The position numbers and the translations under genes were made by a program. A stretch of DNA of 64,000 nt from Pelobates cultripes. Its lineage: Eukaryota; Chordata; Amphibia; Anura; Pelobatidae. Positions 54,020 through 64,000 of the stretch are shown piece by piece (positions within the stretch are counted from its first letter, which is position 1; each line of letters begins with the position of its first letter). The notes below the pieces were generated by a model, which had not been told where the DNA came from, did no database searches, and saw only the letters and a list, made by a program, of their open reading frames with translations. The stretch is from the NCBI GenBank assembly GCA_933207985.1, contig OW240915.1, forward strand, positions 111,182,069 through 111,246,068. Reading direction: 5' to 3'.

Positions 54020-54506
54020 AGAACAAAAGGAAAACAGAGAGGGCCCCAATTATGTTACAATGCTCAATTTATTCCTAAACAGGCTAAAATAAATAAATAG
54101 AAGGCTCCCAGAGCTATCCTGACACTATAACCACTACAACATGCTTGCAAAATGTATAACCCAAAATTTACTCAGTCAACAACGACCATCAGAGCTGAAA
54201 ATATTACCTAAAGCAGTTTTACTATATCACACAGATATTTGTAGAACATAATTACACATCAGAAACTTTGCAGAGCCCTTCCCACCAATACAAACACAAA
54301 CCTACAGTTACACCTACAGAACTTTGGTCTTCAAATCCCAGGTCTCAGCTGCTTTATAACGATATCACTGCAATCAGGAAGTAATTCTATAAAAGGGGAT
54401 TGATGAGACTGTTATTGCTCAACAAATCTCAGGAAACAGAAAGCTAGATTACTGCTGGTTTCCCTGGACGGACAATAAAAAATTAAAAAGCATGTCAGCT
54501 TTTGGC
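54020..54506. other. Unassigned
   Basis: No motif recognised between the hAT element and the next MITE. Confidence 0.3.
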
Positions 54507-54900
54507 TTAAAGGAACACTATAGTGTCAGGAAAACACTTGTTTTCCTAGCACTATAGTGCTCTGAGGGTGCCCCCATCCTCAGGATTCACCTCTCCTCCT
54601 CCTCTCCGCCTCTTCGGCTGAATGCGCATGCGCGGCAGGAGCTGCGCGCACATTCAGCCAGTCCCTATGGACGCTTGCGTCTTCTCACTGTGATTTTCAC
54701 AGTGAGAAGCACGCAAACGCCTCTAGCGACTGTCAATGAGACAGCCACTAGAGGCTTTAGAGGCTGGATTAACCCATTTATAAACATAGCAGTTTCAGAG
54801 AAAAGTAAAAAAAAAAAAAAAGGGTTAATCCTAGAGGGACCTGGCACCCAGACCACTTCATTAAGCTGAAGTGGTCTGGGTGCCTAGAGTGGTCCTTTAA
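54507..54900. mobile_element. T2-type MITE (AGGACCACTATAG subfamily, opposite orientation)
   Basis: TTAA at 54507-54510 and 54897-54900. Left AGGAACACTATAGTGTCAGG, right inverted AGGACCACTCTAGGCACCCA. Confidence 0.9.
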
Positions 54901-56199
54901 CAGCTCAATTTTAATAAATAATATGAACACTTCAAGATTGAAAGTACATGGAGGATGAAGATAATAATATGTTCAAAAATTCTATATTCATCTTATATGA
55001 ACATCCAAAAGCAAACTGGTGATAATTATACATTTCTACTTTATAATTTTTGAATCAGAGTTGGGCAAATCCCATGATGATATCCAAGCACCTGGTTTCA
55101 TAAGATGTGCTACCAAAAGCAGGGGGTACGCTAGGAGCTGATGGAGCTCCAGTTCAAAATAGTCAGAGACTTGTCCTGCCATTACTCATGCAGAGGCAGG
55201 AGTCTAATTAGGAGAGTTAGGCAACCTCTAACGGCCGCTGAACTCGCCAAATTGGCTTGCCTCCTCACCTCTGGGGTAACAGGTGTGTGCATTGCCCCAT
55301 TCCAAGCTACCTCTGGCGTAATGATGTCATCTTCTGAGGCAGCCTACGCGCTGGGTCTTAAGAGGTTGAAAAGGACGAGTGTGAGGGCAAGGCCATTCTT
55401 GGCCTTGGCTGGTTTTAGATGTGACAGGAAGGGCTCAGCTTTCCGCCTGCCAGCCAATATTTGTATATACAGAAACAAACAGAGTCCAAGGTGTCTAAAA
55501 CACAGTAAGTAATAACCCAACCAAATAATCTAGGCATCCAAAAACATTGAGAAAACCTATAGCAAATGGAGTCAATTACATTTATTTACACTAGTTTGTA
55601 CAAGAGTCCTTCCAAAATTCCAAATGGTAACAGATGTAGGAGGGTTGCTTTACTGCAGATGGCATCCATAGTACTACACTGGTGTTTGGTGATATGTTGT
55701 TGAATTTTGACCCGAATAGAAGAATAATGGGCTAACTTTAGCAGTGGTGATAAAATGTAGGTTGAGGTATCCATTTAACTGTCAGGAATACAAAGTACCC
55801 AAGAAATTGATTTGTTTTATTTTCAAATACATACACATTTTCAGTTACATAAAACGAGGTTCTATTTTCTGTCAGGTTACTCTTTATGTAAGTGCGTATG
55901 TCAGTGTCCTCTGTGTGCATTATAGTATTATTTTGTGACTTTTATACTTCAGATTAATAGTTCATACTTGTCTCTTTACATGAACAATATTTACATTATG
56001 TCAAATTTATTTTACAAATATTATTTACTATCTTTAATCAGGTTTGTTCTTGAATCTGGAATTAACTTAAATATCAGTGTCTACACATTTCATCTGGAAT
56101 TAAAACCACTAGAAATGACTCGATACAGGGTTACTTAGGAATTTTTTTAAGACCTGCAAGGATACTTCTCCGTAAAAGGTTGAGAAACACTGCCATAGC
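54901..56199. other. Unassigned AT-rich DNA
   Basis: The open frame 55141-55512 (123 codons) has no recognisable domain. No repeat ends seen. Confidence 0.3.
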
Positions 56200-56480
56200 A
56201 TATTGCAGGCCCTTGATCCCTTCCCAACGCTAGGACGGAATATGCCATCCTACAAAAGAAGGGCTAGAACTTCATTAGGACGGCATAGGATACCCTTAAT
56301 ATCGAGCCCTCCTTGTTGGATCTGATCGGAGGGACTGCCTGACAGCTGAGGCAGTCAACCATGCCGATTTGAGTCATAATGATATACATATGGCATCGAC
56401 CAATATTATTTTTTAAGGGCTAATATGGGGGGGTTAGTGTTTGTATATATAAATATGTGGGGTAGGATTCTGTGGCCAAA

Positions 56481-56530
<50 letters not shown>

Positions 56531-57510
56531 AAAACACACACACACACTTAATTTACTATATTTAATAAATTATTTTAAAAAATATATAAATAGTTTACAT
56601 TTTATAACCCCCTCCATGCTTTTTAACTGTAACCAGGGAGGGGGACATTACATTCCCTAGTGGTCCAGTGGTATTGTACAGGCTGCCAGGGGGTTTCACT
56701 TTATAGAGTGAACCCACGGCAATGCTATGACGGCTGGAGGCTTGTAAGAGTTTGGAGAGATGATCAGCCATGAACAGAAGCTAGTTTGTGCTGGTTGCCA
56801 GAAATCCTCTCTACAATGAGAGTAGCACAATAAGGTGGCGGAACCCCCCACCTTATTGTCAATTTGGTATTATTGTATACAAATACTGATAATTGGCAAA
56901 ATGCCAAATCGATAATCACTCGATGCCTATATAAATGTAATTCTAAATGTATTTTATATACAATTATATTATTTTGTAACTATATCTTGGGGGACATGCC
57001 CGACAACCCAGGTAGAAATACCAGAACATTTGCATTGAATGCCCTAATATTTGACCTAATGGCTTTCCAAAACCCCATAAACCCTGTACATGGGGAGTAA
57101 TGTTATACTCGAGACGTAGCTGAACACAAATATGAGTGCTTGAGAGCCGTAAAACCGTGACGATGACATCATCAGTGAAAGTGCAATTTTTGTGTGGAAA
57201 ATGCAAAACAAACAAGAAACACTAACTTTGACCAGGGTTTATGACTAAGTGGCTACTAAAAGAATGAATATAACCGATTTTCAGTTGTCTACTTTTGCAA
57301 ATGGTATGCTTTGATGGGGGTAGTTTTAATTCCTGGTCTGCCATATGGTCTTAAAGGCAACGTAGGCCTTGCAAACCAATCTGACAAAACACCATGAAAC
57401 CTGTACTTGTACATCGTTTTACTACTGGGACATAACAGCATACAAATATGAACAGACACATAACTCACATTCAAGGTTTTGTTTTGGTTGAGATTGTGGA
57501 CAATTGCTTC
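56200..57510. mobile_element. Decayed relative of the 41096 piggyBac-like element
   Basis: Shares phrases with 41096-42999: TTGATCCCTTCCCAACGCTAGG-type start with ATGCCATCC, CCTGTACATGGGGAGTAATG, TTATACTCGAGAC, GCTGAACACAAATATGAGTG, TTTATGACTAAGTGGCTACT and CAAATGGTATGC. It contains a TA tract (56493-56524). The ends are too worn to define. Confidence 0.55.
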
Positions 57511-57515
57511 TGTCC

Positions 57516-57860
57516 TTAAAGTAACACTATAATGACAAGAATACAAACGTTTGTATTCCTGTCACTACAGTTGTGAAAACATAATGTAGTTGACCGCCCC
57601 CCTGTCAGCAAAGTAAAGGGTGATTTTACTCATCTTTATTCTAGAGTCGTGCAGGTCTCCTTGTGGCTGGCCCTGCTCCTGCTCTGCCTTCTTGGATGAG
57701 ATCATCAAACTTGACAATCTAAGCCAAATTGGCATTGCCTTGTAGAGCTCCCTTGAATCAATGTGTCAGTGTTTGTATCTGTGTGTTTCTGTATGTGTGT
57801 CAGTGTGTGTATGTGTGTATCAACTTTGCACTACTGGCACTATATTATCCCTCTAAATTG
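57516..57860. mobile_element. T2-type MITE, worn right end
   Basis: TTAAAGTAACACTATAATGA then hairpin GAATACAAACGTTTGTATTC. The right end GCACTATATTATCCCTCTAA is diverged. Confidence 0.6.
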
Positions 57861-58590
57861 TGCAGGTATTACAGAACAATAGCAACTATATCCCATGGTT
57901 GACATATGTCGCAAATCCACTGAAATAAGAAAGAAAAGAAAACCTATACATGCAGAACAGAGGGAGTGCAGAGCATGACATGGAGTCGTGTGTCAGGGCA
58001 GGTAGAAAATATATAAAAGCAAGCATGCTTGGCCTTTCCACCTGTTGCTCCAGTAACTGCAAACCCCCTGGGAAGAGATATTTCTTCATAAATATAGCCT
58101 GAAGACAAGCTTTTCTTACAATCTATGTCATTTGTGAATTCACTTTAGTCTGCTTTGTTTTACATCGGGGGATGCAGACCTTGCTAATGACAGTCATGCA
58201 GCGAAAGATCAAATAAGATTAAATATTCATTCTAATACTGCAATTAGAAACCCACCTGCTAAAATAAGGGGAAAAGTGGAACACAAAACTAAATGTCTAT
58301 TCAGTATTTAAGCAAAAAACATTATTCTGCATTTGCAGAATAAACCCTAATTCATTCCAGAACTTTAACCTCTGCTTGAAAACCACTATTACTACCCCTA
58401 GGACATTGACAGCTTGTAAAAGGCCACACCAGCATCCTACAAAGTTTATGCCACTTAACATTAAGTAAACTGACAATTTATCTTTACAGTGTTTAGTATA
58501 TAGATTATCTTGGTGCGGTGGGGTGTATGTTCTAATAATGACTCATTTCAGATTAAAAGGATCATTAAGCAAAAAAGAAGTTCCTTGTAT
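57861..58590. other. Unassigned
   Basis: AT-rich, no motif. Confidence 0.3.
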
Positions 58591-58599
58591 TGGTTATAG

Positions 58600-59222
58600 T
58601 ACAAAAAAAAAGTTACCGGATGGGTCGGGGGTGGGTGGGGATCGTCTGGGCCTGGGGGGTGAAGCGATGAGGGCGGAGACACGCCTGGTCGGCCAGATAC
58701 CCATCTAATGGGCGCAGCTGCCTCGAGCAGGCCGGTACAGCCCGAGATGCCTAACGGGACAAGACGGGCCGTTCCTACCTTTCCGCACACGCTGCCCCAA
58801 GTCAAGACAAAAATTTTGTAGGAGCACGGACAGGCGGGCATAGGCTCAGCTAACCGCATGCTAGCATGTAGACTACAACAAGTAGTAGAGCAGGGGCACA
58901 CTCAGCAAACACTAGCACTAGCCTTTCGAGACGGCAACATCGAAGATGACCCTAACTCTGGGGGCATTTAGAAAGGGTACGCTACACGAGGCCACATTAA
59001 TGCAAAGGACAGTGCTCCTAGCTTAGCCACTTACATAACAACATCGCAGCACTAAATACAACCACTGTTTTGCTGAAATTGTTTTCCTTGAGACGCTATG
59101 CATACCTACTGTTTCACAGGCATGTTATAATTGTTATACATTATATGTTGCCACATCACTGTTTGGCATCAAAAAAATAAAACAAAAATAAAGATTGTCA
59201 AAAAAACAAAACAAAAAAAAAA
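58600..59222 (+). repeat. Probable L1/Tx1-like 3' UTR with poly(A) signal
   Basis: GC-rich start, then sequence ending AATAAAGATTGTCAAAAAAAC and an A/C-rich tail. Such an ending is typical of a LINE 3' end. No ORF2 motif is visible, so assignment is by style only. Confidence 0.4.
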
Positions 59223-59505
59223 GTTACTATTTATCACAAGAATCTGTGAACAGAAGGAGTACCTGCAAAAAAAAAAAAAAAGTAAAAAAAATAAAAAATT
59301 TAAATTTGAGCTTTAATGCACTACTTACAATGTTAGAGATTTATCACGGTAAAAGAGGGGCTATTCTTAGTATAAAATATTAAATAGTGTCATTTTGAAA
59401 AATAGTTACCTTAATTTAACACTTTGCACCAAAATAGCCTCTGTTTGCCTTGATGGATCCCCCCCTCCCCTCAAAGAAATTAAAAATTAAATTAATTACA
59501 GTCTA
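59223..59505. other. A-rich, unassigned
   Basis: A-runs at 59266-59282 and 59285-59300. No gene. Confidence 0.35.
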
Positions 59506-59507
59506 GC

Positions 59508-59630
59508 AGGCCTGTCCAACCAGCAGCCCATCAGATGTTGCTGGACTACAGTTCCCATGATTCTTTTAATGAAACAGATAGCCAGGGAATCATGGGAGTT
59601 GTAGTTCAGCAACATCAGGGGGGAAGAGAT
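59508..59630. mobile_element. hAT-type foldback MITE
   Basis: CATCAGATGTTGCTGGACTA...GATTC faces GAATCATGGGAGTTGTAGTT then CAGCAACATCAGG. The motif (TGTTGCTGRACTACARYTCC) is common to vertebrate hAT-derived MITEs. Confidence 0.65.
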
Positions 59631-59711
59631 TGATCATGACCCTAGACCCATGAGCTGAAACCAGTGGTTGAACTCTTCTGATACAATTAAACATAAGTGA
59701 AAAATGCAGTT

Positions 59712-60911
59712 AGTAGTAGAATAAACCAAAAAAGAAACAAAAACCCAGATCACTGAAAAAAACATTCGGCGACAAGTGTTTTTGAACTGGAATCAACAAA
59801 TGACCTGAAAGATGAATAACTATAATAAGCCAAAATAAAAGGGTCTATTAGATCCAGACCTTCGAGACTTACAAAAGTGTAGTGATAAAAAAACATAAGC
59901 CTTTCGGCTAAACCTCTCTTAAATCCACCGTATTGAATCAAAATTTGCAAGACTCTCTGACTTTATTAATAATTAAATGTGTCACAGTCTGCATGATTCA
60001 TATATTTCTACCTTAATAGAGTTACGGAGGGTTTTCCTGTCACTTTTCACTTTACTTTTTCGCACTGGGCACCTTACACTAAGGGCAGGTAACCAACACT
60101 CTAAGTATGGTTCTGCCCTTGATTACTATTTAGTTTAATCTTTTTTCTTTTTCCTCTCTTCAAGCTCCCTATTTGTGTCTAGCAGTTTTGCACAAGCTTT
60201 ATATCAGTATCTGAATTTGTTTCCAATTGGCTGAATACATATATCTTTTAAATAGATACTGTATACTTATTCTGACTAGATACTTTTTTCTACAGTTGAC
60301 TTCATATATATTGGCAACAGAAGCAGATATTATATTGTTCACACGGTACAGTGAGACCGAATGGTTTGAATGGTCTTTCACTGAGTGGACGTTTAACTGC
60401 TTATATCTTAGTTACCTATCCTTTTCAATTCTATGGTCACTTTAGCAATTTTAGGGATGCTCCCCGTAACTCTATTAAGGTAAAAATATATGAATCATGC
60501 AGACTGTGACACATTTAATTATTAATAAAGTCAGAGAGTCTTGCAAATTTTGATTCAATACGGTGGATTTAAGAGAGGTTTAGCCGAAAGGCTTATGTTT
60601 TTTATCACTACACTTTTGTAAGTCTCGAAGGTCTGGATCTAATAGACCCTTTTATTTTGGCTTATTATAGTTATTCATCTTTCAGGTCATTTGTTGATTC
60701 CAGTTCAAAAACACTTGTCGCTGAATGTTTTTTCAGTGATCTGGGTTTTTGTTTCTTTTTTGGTTTACTAACAAGGGGTTAAGCCCCAGGACACCCACTG
60801 GAGTGCCCTTTAAGGTGTCTATTTGGATCCCTTGAGAGGTAAGCTACCCCGTATAGGGTTGCATTGCCACCTTGGGTTTCCAAATAAAGTTCAATTAAGT
60901 AGTAGAATAAA
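59712..60911 (+). mobile_element. Young insertion with long inverted arms and 14-bp target duplication
   Basis: AGTAGTAGAATAAA occurs at 59712-59725 and 60898-60911. Between them are 1172 bp: left arm (59726-60021), spacer (about 60022-60470), right arm (about 60471-60766, the reverse complement of the left with about four differences), then a 131-bp tail ending CAAATAAAGTTCAATTA. The tail has a poly(A)-signal-like AATAAA 11 bp from the end, and the target duplication is of LINE type, so the plus strand is the likely transcript sense. No coding motif recognised. Confidence 0.85.
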
Positions 60912-60918
60912 TGCTTTC

Positions 60919-61399
60919 TTAAAGGACCACTATAGTGCCAGGAAAACATACTCGTTTTCCTGGCACTATAGTGCCCTGAGGGTGCCCCCACCCTCAGGGT
61001 TCCACTCCCGCCCAGCTCTGGAAGGGGGAAAGGGGTTAAAACTTACCTTTTTCCAGCGCTGGGCGGGGAGCTCTCCTCCTCCGATCCTTCTCTTCTCCTC
61101 CCAGTCGGCTGAATGCGCACACGCGGCAAGAGCTGCACGCGCATTCAGCCGGTCACATAAGAAAGCATTCATAATGCTTTCCTATGGACGCTGGCGTGCT
61201 CTCACTGTGAAAATCACAGTGAGAAGCACGCAAGCGCCTCTAGCGGCTGTCAATGAGACAGCCACTAGAGGAAATAGGGGAAGGCTTAACCTCTGAAACT
61301 GCTATGTTTATGAAAAAATGGGTAAAACCCTAGCTGGACCTGGCACCCAGACCACTTCATTAAGCTGAAGTGGTCTGGGTGCCTAGAGTGGTCCTTTAA
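60919..61399. mobile_element. T2-type MITE (AGGACCACTATAG subfamily)
   Basis: TTAA at 60919-60922 and 61396-61399. Left AGGACCACTATAGTGCCAGG, right inverted AGGACCACTCTAGGCACCCA. It sits 7 bp from the target duplication of the hairpin insertion. Confidence 0.92.
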
Positions 61400-63000
61400 T
61401 TTATGTATGTTAAAAAAACAGCTGACATGCCTCTGATAGCTGGGATGTACTATATTATAAAGCATATCTCCCAGCCACAGCGTTTTTGCAGCATTATTCA
61501 CACGTGCGAACAAAAATGCCTAATTTACTAAGGGGAAAAGTAATGTCCCTTTATGATTATTAATGTATATTATAATGTAATGAATGTGATTAAAGAACCA
61601 TGAAAAACCACAGTTGTATGTATAAGATTCAATTTTCTTGCTTGTCTAAACATTACTAGGTGCTCAGAAATGGGATTCCAACAGTTGGCTATTTTTATAA
61701 TCCTAATAGTGTTTACTTGCTGGCATCCATTTTTAACCTGGTACTCTATAACACTTTACTCCCCATAAGTACAGGTGTGATTAGTTGTTCATTGACATTC
61801 ACAATTATATTTCCTTCTCCAATCGCTTAGACGGTTTTATTTTCGGTTTATAAGCTTTCTTGCTGTGTATAAGTCACTAAGAACTCCTGGTTCATGTTCA
61901 AAACAGATAGGCTTTGTAATTTTCTGGTTCATAAACCTGACCTCATTGAATTACGGCAGAATATAGAACGGCATCTACATGTATACGCCGAGGCACGGTT
62001 CTGGATCCAGATACACATGACACATTAAAGGTGAAAACAATGCATAATTAATGTGCTTTGTCAAAGTGGCTTGTGTTCTTTATTTGTCATTTGTTTTGTA
62101 GTAGATAGATACATATTGGGTGCTGGTTGTACTTATATTATGTATAGAAGAGTTGTCACAAGCTACAATAACTTGAGCTAGTTCACGTCTGCTACTTGGA
62201 CTCTTGTCTTTGTGGAAACAAGCTAGGAAGAACTACTGCATAACTGATTGCTAACCTCAATCTGAGGTCTCTGTATACAAGAAATGTGCCATGGCTCGAC
62301 AGGAGGGAGGGAGAGAGAGGGTGTGGGGGTAGGAGCGGGGTGGGGGGCAGATGAGAGACACCGAATATAAGATATTCCTTTGCTCAAACACTTCTGGAAC
62401 AATTCCTTTAACGCACCACGCATATCACATCTTCACTACACACCCTCTTTAAACTTCTGATAGGTGTGAAATAACAAATTAGTCAACACCTTTGAAATAT
62501 CATGAAGTATGTGTGTGTGCTTAAGTAGATTTCTTGATTTTTTTTATACCTACAGGAAATTATGCTTAAAGCAGTTTCCGTGTTGATGGTCAAATTGCTG
62601 TGTAGGAATACATGAGAGATATATTCAGTTTTGCTAAATGTTCACATTAATTAACAAATGAGAAATATAACAATTAACATTAATGGGAGGGAAAAGGATA
62701 GTAATTTTATAAAAAGGACTTTTCTCCAATAAATACAGCAGTAAATTATCCATAGAATAATTTTAAAGTACTGAACAAGTATAATCATTAAAAACTCTTT
62801 CTGCGTACTAAACATGTAATTGCTACTGTGGGCCTATATCATTTGTGTAGTATGATGCCATGTTTACGATCATGCTTTTATTTTTGCAGAATATGACTAA
62901 AATAAACTATACTACAAAAGCAAAGCACATTAAGACATTATGCTAATTCTAGGAGAAGAAGTAGTAACTGCTATTACCATCACAACATCATGAAGGAGTT
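61400..63000. other. Unassigned AT-rich DNA
   Basis: A G-rich patch at 62300-62350. No gene or terminal repeat recognised, and no AVL9 first exon. Confidence 0.3.
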
Positions 63001-63174
63001 AAAGTATCTGCTACTATTCATTATCAGTTATGTTTCCTTGGAAATGGAACACAGTAAAGCTGCCCCCATTGGTGGAATCTTGTCATGTCTATGACATCAA
63101 TGCTATGAAGACACATCTGTTAAGTCTGAAGCACCGCTTAAAAGGAGAAGTGATGATAGAGATAGAATATGGAC

Positions 63175-63577
63175 CTCCAGCAGAGTGTTGGCTCTTTAAC
63201 CAAGAGCAATTGAATAATATCCCATCCAGGTGGTATGGGGTTACTCGGACAAGGAGATCCTATGCCGCCAAGAGGCTGCAAGCCTGATTCAGGACCTGGG
63301 CCAGTGGCTTGATGTCTCTCAGCTCAGCATAAACACTGCTGTGGTTTACATGCACATGTTTTACATCAAGTACCTCCGCTATGATATTGCTTCTGCAGCT
63401 TTGTTCCCTGGTGTGAAAGATATCCTTAAGGTGGCCCATGCCATACTTCATTCAAAGGAGACAGGGCTGGACTCCAGCAGCCAGAGGTTAAAGTGTCTGG
63501 AAAGTATCCTACTTCAGACTTTGGGCTTTTTGGTCACTGTGGATGTTATAAAATATCCAGTCAGTGGAAGCCTGTAA
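63175..63577 (+). pseudogene. Cyclin T-like processed pseudogene (N-terminal cyclin box)
   Basis: The plus strand reads AECWLFNQEQLNNIPSRWYG, then one base out of frame SDKEILCRQEAASLIQDLGQ, WLDVSQLSINTAVVYMHMFY, VKDILKVAHAILHS and CLESILLQTLGF. The order and spacing match the N-terminal cyclin box of cyclin T1/T2 (REQLENTPSR, DKELSYRQQAANLIQDMGQ, VSQLTINTAIVYMHRFY, VIKVAHACLH, LESIILQTLGF). Several exons' worth of protein is continuous without introns, with a frameshift near 63235 and internal losses after MHMFY and at AALF, and it stops at 63577. Cyclin T partners CDK9 in P-TEFb; this copy is almost certainly not functional. Confidence 0.8.
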
Positions 63578-64000
63578 AGCTTTCATTGTTACATGTAACA
63601 TTCTTTTTCTGTTTTCTTGTCAAAATTTGCAACAATGTAGATTTTACCTAGGGCCTCAATGTAATATTTTTGAATAAGCCTTTCAAATATTATCAATGTG
63701 AATAACACTTTTACATTTTTTAACATTTTGAAAAATATTTAGATTGTTAATATATAAATGTATTTTTGATATTTAAAACAAAAAAATACTATTTCAAAAG
63801 TTTATCTAAAAGTAATAAATCATCTAAAAATCTAATCCTAAAATATTACAATCAAGGCTATAGTTGGGTATGGAGTGTAATTACTCTTTTGTCAATATAA
63901 GTCATGTATGCCCAATATATATATCCAACAATATTGTAGCTTTTATCAGCATATTTAGGCTAAATGCAATGTTCTGGCAGAGGCAAAACACCAGATGTAG
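63578..64000. other. AT-rich right edge, no feature
   Basis: Nothing recognised. Confidence 0.3.

Noticed and set aside
55141..55512. 123-codon open frame as a possible exon or gene
   Set aside because: No similarity recognised, no splice sites or start context, and composition resembles non-coding GC patches nearby.

Overview
This is vertebrate nuclear DNA, almost certainly from a frog. One host gene, split by long introns, runs through most of it on the minus strand. Everything around its exons is a dense layered mass of transposable elements. The organism call rests on the repeat mix: DIRS retrotransposons with a tyrosine recombinase, Penelope-like elements, CR1-like and Tx1/L1-like LINEs, and many TTAA-target elements with AGG-type ends resembling the T2 MITEs described from Xenopus. 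The genus cannot be told from sequence alone.

Host gene: eleven minus-strand exons between 4990 and 46857 encode about 477 contiguous residues of AVL9 (late secretory pathway, DENN-like, cell-migration-associated). All have GT/AG borders and all phases agree. They correspond to exons 2 to 12 of the vertebrate gene. The first exon (about 30 N-terminal residues) was not found to the right, and the last exons (C-terminal about 140 residues) must lie left of base 1. The window is therefore essentially the AVL9 introns.

Layout, left to right: 1-4165 decayed DIRS element (+); 4990-15661 AVL9 exons 12 to 5, whose introns hold an old Tc1 remnant, a hAT-type foldback, a piggyBac-like TTAA element and a T2-type MITE; 16025-21780 a DIRS element (-) with Gag, RT/RNase H and recombinase remains and an apparently intact DD37E Tc1-type transposon nested in its 3' region; 21980-22870 Penelope GIY-YIG remnant (+); 23316-24975 CR1-like reverse transcriptase (-); 24980-25565 tandem repeat ending in a hammerhead-like motif; 27200-29195 5' half of a CR1-like LINE (+) with an in-frame minisatellite; 30642 AVL9 exon 4; 32360-35277 Tx1/L1-like ORF2 (-); 35774-37024 deletion derivative of the DD37E transposon; 37061 AVL9 exon 3; 37490-46730 nested TTAA elements in a CR1 copy; 46737 AVL9 exon 2; 47060-49190 a second CR1 copy with a 1.3 kb insertion; 50170-61400 L1 fragments, T2 MITEs, a complete hAT-type element and a young hairpin insertion; 63175-63577 a cyclin-T-like processed pseudogene.

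The most unusual signals are (i) an insertion with a 14-bp target duplication whose two roughly 295-bp arms are near-perfect inverted copies (59726-60897), (ii) a perfect 99-bp duplication placed inside a MITE 4.6 kb from its other copy, (iii) an intact 338-residue DD37E transposase with four-site IR/DR ends, and (iv) hammerhead-ribozyme-like folds near retroelement ends. No RNA gene, CRISPR array or operon-like structure was seen.
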